This document shows positions 8,709 to 17,387 of a stretch of DNA of 17,387 nucleotides, in pieces. The stretch covers positions 1 through 17,387 of the forward strand of contig SWBL01000598.1 of NCBI GenBank assembly GCA_024195585.1, given 5' to 3'. Position 1 is the first letter of the stretch. Each line of letters starts with the position of its first letter. The position numbers and the translations under genes were made by a program. The notes under the pieces were generated by a model, which saw only the letters and a program-made list of their open reading frames with translations, was not told the origin of the DNA and did not search any database. The DNA comes from Aureobasidium sp. EXF-3400 (Eukaryota; Ascomycota; Dothideomycetes; Dothideales; Saccotheciaceae).

Positions 8709-11700
8709 CTACTTCACAGGCAAAATCCCACTCCACCTCAAACTCTGGCTCAAAAACTCCTCATTCAACTCCTCAAGCTGTTTAGCCTGCAACCTCAAAC
8801 CCGCCAACGTGCCCTCAATAGTCTTCCTCTTCTTCACCTCTCCCTCTTTCTCTCCAGTAAAGAACACATCATCATCCTCTACACCACCCAACTCAAACAC
8901 TTCATCTCTCGCATCCAACTCAGCATTGAAATTAGCCAGTTTCTGCTGTAGAGATGCTTTTTCGGCTTTAGTGACTTCGAGTTCAGAGGAAAGAGAAGAG
9001 ATTTGGGATTGCAGTGCTGTGCGTGCGTGGAAAGTTTCGCTGCGGGAAAGTTCGAGGGCGGCTTCTAGGTGGGCGAGTTGGGAGGTTAGGGCTGAGTTTG
9101 AGTATGTTGTTGCGCTCGGTGGGGTTTGATCATCGGGCGTGGATGTTGAGGTAGGGACGTCAATGGTCAAGCCCCTTTCTGTTGGTGGCTCGTTGTCATT
9201 GTCGAGGATTTGTGAGTCTAGATGTGTAAAGTCCATGTCATAGGAGCCGTCGTCCGAGTCTGCGTCTGAGTTCGCGGACACAGAGATTTGTGTTGTATCC
9301 GCGTCTTCGAATTGAGGTTCCTGCTCGGCTTGTGTTTCCATCGGTGTGACAAATTCTTCGAAACGAGTTCCTTCCTCGAGAGCACCAGGTGTAGCTTCCG
9401 CTTGTAGATCCCACTCTTCCACATCTTCAGGAGCCGAAGTCTCGATGTTGATGATAGGACTTTGCGCCGCAGTATCTGCAGCCCTCAACCTTTGGACTTG
9501 CTTCTTCAACGACTCCAATTCTTCTCGTAAGGATCCGATAACATCGTCCCGCTCCTTCAGCGCGGCATAGTGTCCAGCACTCAACGTTTCAATCTCGTTG
9601 CGATGAGTTTTGAGGACCTCTTCTTGCTGGTGTACGAGCTCACGATGCCTGGTTTCAAACTCCAAGACACGAGCGTCGTAGTCAGCTCGAAGAGTTTGGA
9701 GTTTCTCCTTGGTGTCGAGAGGAGAGCTTGGCGTGGCAGGTGCACGTTCGTGCTGATCCTGCAACTCGTCGAGCTTCTGCATCAACTCAAACTTCTCATC
9801 TGTGGTTGTTGCTAACTCAACTCTAAGCTCAGAGATCTGAACGTTGATACCAGATTCGGGAGACTCGACCTCTTCGACGTCCTTGTTGCCGCCATCCTTG
9901 TTCATGACATCGATGGATCTGTGCAAATCCTCGAGCTCAGCTGTAGAATCTGCCAACGTACGCGCGAAATCAGCAGCCTCGGATTGTGCCTTCTCGAAGG
10001 CTGTACGATGCTGCTCAATCTCTGCATTCTTGGCTCTGAGCGTTTCCTCGTACTCTGCATGGACATATTGGATGTGTTGTTCCAACTCGGTTCCAGCACT
10101 CTGAGCACTCTGCAATGCGCTGATCTCGATCTGCGACTCTGCAAGAGATGCTTTGAGAACTTCTGCCTCATCGATTCTACTATTGAGCTGTTCTTGCAAC
10201 CTCTCGGCCTCAACATAAGACTTTTGCAAGCGCTCGTTAGTCGCACCGAGCAGATCGCCCATCTCAGCATAGTCTGTCTTAGAACTCTCATACGTTTCGC
10301 GCAGGTCCTCGAACTCATTCTGCTTGCTTCTGATCTGGTATTCCAGTTGCGACAGCTGTTCTTCGAATTGCGTTTCCATGTCGCTCATGGCAGTACGTGC
10401 TTGTTGGAGGTTTGATGAGGCCAGATCTCCTCTTTCAACAGCTTCACGAAGCTTGCGAATCTCTGAATCTCGGGTTCGAATCGCTTGCTCATTGTCGGTC
10501 CTCAGCTTCTTCATTTGACGCTCGAGATCAGACATAGCTGTGTTGTTTTCACGCAAGGATTGCAACTCAGCCAATGCTTCTCTGGAACCTGCTTGAGACT
10601 GCTCAAGAGAAGCCCAGAGATCGTTGATCTCTGCGTTTCTTCTCTGGAGAGCATGTTCACTCTCCATTCTTTCTCGCTGGATCTGAGCCAGCAGTTCTTC
10701 GACACCGGATTTATCTTTTTGTAGACCGTCAATTGAAGCACGTGATTCGTGAAGGGATTTTCGCGTGGTGGTAGCCTCAGTCTGGACGTTTGCGAGGGTG
10801 TCACGCAGGATCGAGAGCTCATTGTCTTTGGATTCGATGATCTTCTCGGTGTCGGAGTCTTTTCCGCGTGCCCATTCAAGAGCCTCTCGAGTTTCCGCGA
10901 GTTCAAGGTCTTTCGTCTCCGAGGCATTATGAGCTTGACGGATTTGATTCTCAAGGGTTGAGACTGCCTGCTCATGAGCAGCGACCTTGGCTTCAAGATC
11001 CTTGTTCAAGTCGTGCTTTGCAGACTCGAGAGTCGTGACCTGCTCTTGTAGATAGTCTATCGAGGCTTGCAAGGTGTTCAGCTTAGTTTCATGCTCTCCA
11101 CTAGAGCTCGTGTTGTCAGATGAAGCCATTTGAGTCTTCTCTAGAAGCTCGTTCAGCTCCGATAGTCGTTTATTCTTTTCGTCCAAGACGTTTCCATGGC
11201 CGATATGAGCTTGCTGCATCTGATCCTCAAGAGTTGATACGGTTTGCTCAAGAGCCGCAGCTTTATCCTCGAGAGTTTTAGTCAAGGCGTTCTTTTCCGA
11301 TTCCAGTGTCGCAATTTGTTGCTGCAGGTCATCTAGGGTTGCCGAAGAGTCATTTGCCTCGCGATCCTTACTATGAGTGGTGTTCGCTTGCTCCAGAGCA
11401 ATGTTCTTCTCTTCAAGAGCTTTGGTCAAGTCATCTTTGGCCTGCTCGAGACTTGCGACTTGAGCTTGGAATCTGCTCACTACGATTTGGAGATCCTTCA
11501 TCTCGCCCTCATGGCTTTGAATTGAATCCATCTCTCGAGCATCGTCCAAGCTGTGGCGTACATCAGCCAAGGACTTCTCGATGTCAGTTGCCTTGGCCTC
11601 GGCTATCGCAAGGTTGCTGCGCATCTCTATAAGTTCGTCCTCCCTCGTTCTGAGTGTGCTTTGAAGTTCAGATACGAGCTTCTGGTTTTGTTCTTGCAAG

Positions 11701-14700
11701 ATAGCAATGTCCTCGTCGCCAGACTTCGATTGCTCGACCTCTTCAGGACTTGTGCGGGCATCGGAAAGAGCCTTCTCGGCATTAGTGGCCTTGAGCTGAG
11801 CATCTTCGAGGCTGGATTGCAACTCGGACAGCTGAACCTCTTTGGCCTGTAAAACATCCTCATGTTCAGAGCGTACTCCCTGCAATTGCTCTTCGAGCTC
11901 AGTGATGCTCTGCTCCAGAACGAGGACCTCATCGTTCGTGAATGTCGTCTTCTGAGCCTGCTCAAGACTTGCACGTGCATCTAATAGAGCACTCTCGGCT
12001 TCCGCGGACGTTTTCTGAACTTCCTCGAGCTGAACTCTAAGCTCCGAGATTTCGGTGTCTTTTGCTTTGAGAACATCCTGTTGCTCTGAACGCGCCAACT
12101 GGATTTGCTCTTCCGACTCGGAGATTCCTTGCTCGAGAGCGGCGATCTCATCGGCGAAAGACTTCTCAGCATCCGCTGATTCCGTTCGAGCCTTTTCGAG
12201 ACTATCACGTACAGCCACAAGCTCGTCTTCTGAAGCCTTGAGGGCAACCGCATGTTCAGAGCGCAATTTGACAATTTGCTCTTCAAGCTCATTGACACTC
12301 TGCTTGAGCCCGTTCTCTTGTTCGAGCAGAGCATTCGAAGCATCGCTCTTTGCCTGCTCAAGAGAGGTTTGGGACTGCTCGAGGTTGGCTAGCAACACAG
12401 AGAGCTCCTCATCCTTGACCTTGAGAGCACTTTCACTATCAGAGCGCATCTCCTGTAGCTGTTCCTCCAGGTTGGTTATCGTCTGCTTAAGCGCAGTAGT
12501 CTGCTCGCTCAGGATGCTTGTAGAGTCGTTCTTGGCCTGTTCAAGAGCTGCTTGAGTTCTCTCAAGATTGGTGCGCATATCGGTGAGTTCGTTATCCTTG
12601 GTCTCGAGTAAAGTGTGATTTTCGGATCGCAATTTTTCGAGGTGGTTTTCAAGCTCAGACATTGTATGACGAAGTGTAGTAGTCTCATCGTTGAGAGCAC
12701 TGGTAGACTCTTCTTTCGCTTGCTCCAGAGTATTTACTTGAGTCTGCAGACCAGAGATCACACCTTCCATGGCCTTGACTTCAGACTCGTGAGTGTTCTT
12801 GCTCTCTTTGACTTCCTGCGTCAGGGACTGGATCCTTGTTTGCAGTTCATCAATCGTTCCGGTGAGACTCTTATGCTCTGCATCTTTCGCACTCGATGTT
12901 TCCTGCTCGCGCGATCTGAGCATCGCGACTTCTCCCTGAACAGAATTGAGAGTCTCTCGAACCTTATCGGTCTCAGCGTCAGAAGCTGCCTGAGCGTCCT
13001 TGAGGCTTTGCTGCAGTTCCGAGTTCCGAGCTTGCAAGTCTTCGATAATGGCGGTATGATCCTTTGACTCTTGTTCTCGCTCATTCAGCAGCTGCTCCTT
13101 TGCCTTCTGGAATTTAGAAACCTCGGCCTGCAACTTTTCGACGAGACTGTTCAGATTGGAGGCATTGTTGGCGTGCTCGCTCTCGGCATCTGCCCTCGCT
13201 TGATGAAGCTCCTCCATCTCTCTCCGAAGGTTCTCGAGTGATTTCGTCTTATCGCTACCTTCACGTTGCGACCCTTCGAACTCGCGCTTCAGACTTTCCA
13301 GAAGACTGCTTGACGCCTCCGCTTCTTCCGATCGCTGCTTCGCTTCTTGCTCGTGAAGCAATTGTAAGGTCTCCAGTTGGCTGTGTAGATCTTCCAGTAA
13401 ACGCTCGCTTTCGGCAGTCTTTTCTTGGGCTCGAGCGACTTCAGAAGCATATTGTCGCTTGGCTTCTTCGGCTTCTTGTCGTAATCGTTCCAAAGTTCCT
13501 TCAGCGCTCTTTAGGGCTTCACTCTTCTCTGTCTTGTCCTTTGCGTGTTCCTCACGAAGAGATTCCAGCTCTTGTTGAAGAGTGTCACTGGCTCGCTTGG
13601 TCTCGGTAGCAGCAAGTTTGACATTCTCCTTCTCCTCTTCGTGGGCTTGACGGAGGGATGACAATTCTTCTTGTAGCTTGTTGACGAGTTCGTTGGCCTG
13701 GGTGCTTTCCGCGAGCAGTCGTTCTTTGTCCTGTGTCGCTGTCTTTCGCAACTCGGCGAGCTCTGTTTCAAGCTTCTTACGCACACTCTGAATTTCCTTG
13801 CGCTCCTTCTCCTGCTTCACGGCATCCAGATCCAGCTGTTCTTGGACATGGTCAATCTCAGATTCCAGATCCTTGATGACTTGAACCAATTGCTCACTGT
13901 CTTGTTCCTTGTTCTGAATGCTCTCCCGCAACTTCATCTCCTGTTCTGATGCAGCAGACTTGCTTTCTTCTAGGGCAGCTTGGACCGATGCGATCTTGTC
14001 CTCTACACCAGCTAGCCTGGATGATGCCTTCTTCTGCGCGTCGAGTTCAGCACGGAGTTCGGAAAGTTGAGTTTCATGTTCGGATTTCAGGTGATCGATG
14101 TCGTTAACGGAAAGTTCAGATACCTTGGTTGCAAGCTCCGATCGCAGGGCGTCTAGCTCCTTAGCATGGGTCTCCTTGAGTTTGACTGTTGACGCTGCTC
14201 GCTTTTTTTGCTTCTGCAGCTGTGCTCTCAGCTCGGAAAGCTCGTCCTCATGCTCTGCCTTCAGCTTGTCGATCTCAGAGGTGTCCTTGGATTTTGCATC
14301 TGTTTCTGATCGTAGAGTCTCGAGTTCGTTTTGTACAGAGGCAGCGCGCTCGCGGTGTTCGTCCAGTCTCGTCTTGAGTTCGGTCATTTCGACTTCGTGA
14401 GCTGCTTTAAGAAGATCGGCCGCTGAAGCATCGTTCGTGAGGGTATCTATCTGCGATTGTAGTTTGCTAAGATCTTCTGATCGCTTGACGTTCAGCTCTT
14501 CGTTGGTGTCAGCTCTTTGTTTCTGGTCCTCAAGTTGAGATTTGAGGTTGGCAATCTCCGCATCGTGTGTTTCTTTCAGCTTGCTGACTGTCGCTGTGTC
14601 TTCGATTTGGTCATCCAGCTCGGATCGCAATTGGTCAAGCGCTCTAGCATGATTGGCTTTCAACTTGTCGATAGATGCGGCACGTTTTCGTTGCGCTTCG

Positions 14701-16032
14701 AGCTGTGACTTGAGCTCCTTGATTTCGTTGGTGTGGTCGTTACGAAGACTTTCCGCAATCGAAGCATGTTCGGTCTTCAAGTCTTGTAGCTCTTTGGCGT
14801 GTGTATTTTTCAGATCCTTCAACAAGGTTGACGTCTTCCTCAACTCTTTTGATTCGGCCTCGAGCTTAGCGTGTGCGGCTGCAAGGATTTTCGCATGCTC
14901 AGTCTTCATCGAGTCCATCTGATCAAGTTCGGCTCTCAAGTTGCGCATCTCGGTAGCATGTTCTTCCTCGGTAGCGCGTCTTTGTCTCTCGTAATCGCCT
15001 CTGATACCCTGAACTTCTTCCAAATGTGAGGCTTCCATCTCTTCCATTTCTGCCACGGTAAAGGTACCAGCCCAAGTATCCGGCTTGACAGGACTTTTGG
15101 GACGTTGTAGCCTCTCGACTTCAGCCTTGAGCTCTGTAATCTCCTGTTTCATAGCCTCTCTGACGTTGGCTTCGCGAAGCAAGTCACCCATGATACGCAT
15201 ATCTCTTAGCTTTTGTTCCTGGGTTTCGGGAGCGGTCGAGGGGCGGCCGACGGTCGCGGATTGTGAGCGTGCATGGCTTTTTTGCTTGACCTGATCGGTA
15301 TCTGCATCGGAGACGGCGGAAAATTTGCGCAACTTGGGTGGTGACTTGAACAAGGGTCCTAGAGGGGAGGGCGGTCGATCGGAGGATGACTTCAAATCGC
15401 TACTATTGATTAGCCTGTGCTGGCTCTTCTCGACTACATCAAGAATGAACATACCCCGAGAGTTTGACGGGACTGGATAACGTGGGTTTCTCTGTTTTTC
15501 CTAGCGATGATCTCACGGCCAGTTTCCTCGGAGTAGGCACGGGGGCTTTTGGCGTGGGCGTGGATACTTTAGGGGCAGTTGCTGGGGCCTTGGGAGTAGA
15601 CTGATTCGGAGTAGCAGCCAGTCTTGGTGTACGGTTCATGGTAGAGGGAGTAGTCGCAGCAGCGACACGAGGAGTCGAGTTCAGAGGGGCTCTCGGGGTG
15701 GTCCTGCTGGCAGTCGCAGGGGTTCGTGTGGTAGCAGAAGATGTAGTGCTCAGTCTCGAGGAAGGCCTTGTGGTCGGGACAACATTCATAGATGACATGC
15801 GCCTTGACACCCCATTGAGAGTCGGTCTCTTGTTCTCTTCGACACTGGCTAGGCGCAAAGGTTGTCGGGCTGCTGTTGCTGCAGTGCTACTCGTTGCAGA
15901 CCTGACAGAGGCACTGCTTCCCGGTCGAGCTGCTGTTGATAGTGTGGGTCCTCTGGCTGACGAGCTGCCCAACCTCGCAAGAGGGGGACGCGTCTTGTCG
16001 GCGCTCCCTCCTGCTGGAGTGCGGCCAGACAT
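8709..16032 (-). CDS. Giant coiled-coil scaffold protein (2423 residues, two exons)
   Basis: Exons 16032-15455 and 15402-8709 join into 2423 residues. Residues 1 to about 210 are basic and rich in Ser, Thr, Pro, Ala and Arg, with many TP and SP sites (TPRVAAATTP, TPKAP, SPVKLSG, PPSPLG, KSPPKLRKF). This composition is common in microtubule-binding or phospho-regulated heads. From about 260 nearly everything is Glu/Lys/Leu/Gln/Ser-rich coiled coil. It includes a 56-residue repeat (about 416-634) and a 61-residue repeat (1085-1267, decaying beyond). A low-complexity acidic region rich in Asp, Thr and Pro interrupts the rod near the C-terminus (from DSDDGSYDMDF). A short final coiled coil ends in LRWSGILPVK. 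I see no motor, kinase, CAP-Gly, SMC ATPase or membrane segment. A cytoskeletal, spindle-pole, septum or vesicle-tether scaffold is plausible, but the family is not recognised. Matches to myosin tails or SMC proteins would be compositional. Confidence 0.9.
12180..12728 (-). repeat. Three 183-bp in-frame repeats (61 residues each) in the coiled-coil gene
   Basis: Units start at 12728, 12545 and 12362 with no indels. Each begins LEQAK and continues with a shared pattern: S at 8, L at 12, a run ending in LEEQ or LENH near 26-29, LRSE or MRSD at 33-36, and a (K)xxELxxxxxxLE segment. Related but shifted units follow (SEEQIQLARSE, then ELEEQLQGVRSE) down to about residue 1470. Confidence 0.85.
14079..14735 (-). 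repeat. Four repeats of about 56 residues in the coiled-coil gene
   Basis: Units begin HTNEIKELKSQLEAQRKRAA, HDAEIANLKSQLEDQKQRAD, HEVEMTELKTRLDEHRERAA and HEDELSELRAQLQKQKKRAA. Their lengths are 56, 56, 49 and 58 residues; a fifth start (HETQLSELRAELDAQKKA) follows. 56 is eight heptads and 49 seven, so the coiled-coil register is kept through most units. Confidence 0.85.
15403..15454 (-). other. Intron of the coiled-coil gene (52 nt)
   Basis: Donor GTATGT, branch GCTAATC, acceptor CAATAG. It splits a Gly codon after its second base and joins SSPVKLSG to SDLKSSSDRPPSP. Read-through from exon 1 ends five codons into the intron. Confidence 0.9.
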
Positions 16033-16576
16033 GGCGATAGTCCTGTGATTTCTCGGACTTCGGGCGTGTTGCTAAGGTGCTTCTCAGCACTCCGGACTGA
16101 GCATGGTCCTGTTAGAGATGTGCGACAATGGTGAGAAGAAAAGGAGAAGTTTGAACTACCAGGCTTCAGCTGCTAACCGCGGCAAGACCATGCACAGTGA
16201 CGGTGCTTAACCAGGAAGTCTGAAACTCTGTTTACTCCAAAGCCTCATGGCACTTGCATGATCACCAGGAAATCAGGGTTCAACAGCCCGACCCGCCCTT
16301 GCCATCCCGCCGGCCAACTTCCAACCGGCAACTCTCGCCGGACTTCCTTCCTTCTTTACGATACCTTGATTTCAGTCGATTATGTTGAACATGTAGTTTG
16401 TTATAGATATGTGTGGAATAATCAGCTCCTTATTCTAACTAGCTATAGCTTTGTTAGGTAGTTGTTGGCTACCGACTGTATAGTCGGCTCAAATCACGGT
16501 GGCTGGCCTTAACCTCTCGCAAAATATGAGTAGCTTTCTCCTCTTGCTATCCACCACCCACCGTCGACTTAGCAAA
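16033..16576. promoter_or_regulatory. Divergent intergenic region with palindromes
   Basis: 544 bp between the divergent starts of the coiled-coil gene and the secreted-protein gene. A block at about 16310-16345 has three CCGGC/CCGG-AACT-like words. The half nearest the plus gene holds two dyads: a near-palindrome built from CTAAC (16435-16439), AGCTATAGCT (16441-16450) and GTTAG (16453-16457), and CCGACT-GTAT-AGTCGG (16472-16487). No additional gene is supported; a 67-codon plus frame (16258-16461) lacks coding features. Confidence 0.45.
16435..16487. promoter_or_regulatory. Palindromic elements upstream of the secreted-protein gene
   Basis: Two dyad-symmetric elements lie 14 bp apart, about 90-140 bp before the ATG at 16577. 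They are a perfect 10-bp palindrome flanked by CTAAC and GTTAG, and an inverted repeat with 6-bp arms and a 4-bp spacer. Dimeric transcription factors bind sites of this form; the CCG-containing arms would suit a zinc-cluster factor. The role is inferred. Confidence 0.35.
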
Positions 16577-17249
16577 ATGCACTCCTTCCAAACACACGCA
16601 GTTATCGCCTTCCTGAGCCTTACTGTCGTTTGCACAGTCGCTTCAACGGCTAATAAGCTTACTGCTTTCACGATACCATCACTTTTGTCGAAACCTGATC
16701 TTTCAATCCAGGCCTTTGCTTCAGAATCGGTCTTTAACTCCGTCGATGGAAACGCAACAGTAAACGACATCGGTAACAAGGTACAAGTGACAAGCTCAGC
16801 AAATACGAAGAATAATCCGTATGAACTGGACGAACAACCCGAATATTGCCCCAACAAACACGACACTCTTATGTGTGAGGATTGCGGCGGACACACCTAC
16901 TTCTTTTATGAAGAACACGATTACTACGACGCGAGATGCAAGGGCGTACGTTATTTTACTCTGACGCAAGACCTTAAATCACTAATAAATTTAGGTTGGA
17001 GACGACGAACACTTGAAAGATTGTTGCTGTCTTGAGGAAGAAGAAACCGAATGGGATTCCATCGGTTGCAAACGCTTGGGCGATGATCCCGATGCGTTCC
17101 ACAGAGAAGCGGCAGAAGCTTTTGCACGGCTACCGAATCTTACCTCTGATTCTTTTGCTGATACGGGTAACCATGACAGTGTGTATCAGCCAGAGTTCGA
17201 AGAAGAATTAGAGGCCTACATAGCTGAGATACTTGCGAGGGCAGAGTAG
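16577..17249 (+). CDS. Secreted cysteine-rich acidic protein, candidate effector (two exons)
   Basis: Exons 16577-16945 and 16995-17249 encode 207 residues. Residues 1 to about 25 form a signal peptide: a short polar start, a hydrophobic core (AVIAFLSLTVVCTV) and a likely cut after ASTA. The mature chain has eight cysteines (91, 100, 103, 121, 133, 134, 135, 148), including CEDC and a CCC triplet, an even number suited to disulfides. It is otherwise acidic and aromatic (HTYFFYEEHDYYDARC; LEEEETEWDS). A Lys-Arg pair at 149-150 could be a Kex2 site. NAT at 59-61 is a possible N-glycosylation site. The tail is Glu-rich (EFEEELEAYIAEILARAE). No membrane anchor or GPI signal is visible. The start was chosen at 16577 because it gives a clean signal peptide; an in-frame ATG lies upstream at about 16526. 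I do not recognise a family. Small secreted cysteine-rich proteins of fungi are often host- or competitor-directed, but that role is inferred. Confidence 0.82.
16946..16994 (+). other. Intron of the secreted-protein gene (49 nt)
   Basis: Donor GTACGT, acceptor AATTTAG, with CTGAC and ACTAATA as possible branch sites. Phase 0 between Gly123 and Val124. The cysteine-rich segment is split by it, so an unspliced model would lose half of the cysteines. Confidence 0.85.
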
Positions 17250-17387
17250 CCCACTGCTGATGGTACATGACCCATTTTGAAGATTGACTAAGCACATACG
17301 GCCACAGTCAGCTGAAAACTGGGCATCCCGTCCGCTCTGCCATACATAAGCAGTTGAACGGCAGATTAGTACTACGGTGGGTGACCA
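17250..17387. other. Downstream flank, nothing recognised
   Basis: 138 bp to the window end. It should include the 3' untranslated region of the secreted-protein gene. No reading frame, repeat or RNA gene is seen. Confidence 0.4.

Noticed and set aside
8709..15402. Myosin heavy chain, SMC or Uso1-like identity for the coiled-coil protein
   Set aside because: No motor head, ATPase motifs, hinge or armadillo head is present. Similarity would come only from coiled-coil composition.
15638..16048. 136-codon plus-strand frame opposite the head of the coiled-coil gene
   Set aside because: It is a shadow of the Ser/Thr/Pro/Ala-rich first exon, whose splicing into the 2423-residue frame is clear.
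16499..16576. Upstream extension of the secreted-protein gene
   Set aside because: It would start at a GTG, or at the ATG near 16526, and would place polar and basic residues before the signal peptide. The ATG at 16577 gives a standard signal peptide.

Overview
The window reads as nuclear DNA of a filamentous ascomycete (Pezizomycotina; Dothideomycetes is a reasonable guess, not proven). The reasons are six introns of only 48-58 nt plus one of 200 nt, donors of the GTAAGT/GTATGT/GTACGT kind, CTGAC or CTAAT branch sites close to the acceptor, pyrimidine-rich promoters, and a karyopherin most like fungal Kap123. There are no bacterial, plasmid or viral signals. Five protein genes are supported, and all of their splice junctions could be resolved by reading frame.

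Layout, left to right. (1) 1-2149 has no convincing intact gene. Its main content is a diverged tandem array of four units of about 310 bp (about 383-1640), each with an ATG or ATG-like position exactly 34 bp before a TATATAA, a conserved block that can encode a Cys-x2-Cys peptide, and a conserved 3' part. (2) 2150-3317, minus strand: a compact two-exon SRPK-like protein kinase of 372 residues. (3) 3318-3882: divergent promoter region. (4) 3883-4448, plus strand: a three-exon gene for an unrecognised 154-residue protein. (5) 4815-8333, plus strand: a three-exon importin-beta family receptor, Kap123/importin-4 type, 1086 residues. (6) 8709-16032, minus strand and convergent with the karyopherin: a two-exon gene for a 2423-residue protein with a basic Ser/Thr/Pro/Ala-rich head and a very long coiled-coil rod. 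(7) 16033-16576: divergent intergenic region with two palindromic elements. (8) 16577-17249, plus strand: a two-exon gene for a 207-residue secreted, cysteine-rich, acidic protein, which looks like a candidate effector.

The genes do not form a pathway. The karyopherin is housekeeping nuclear import, the kinase belongs to a family that phosphorylates SR-type proteins, and the coiled-coil protein is probably a structural scaffold. The least explained parts are the 310-bp array, the internal 56- and 61-residue periods of the coiled-coil protein, and the secreted cysteine-rich protein with its palindromic promoter. All assignments come from reading the sequence; no database search was run.
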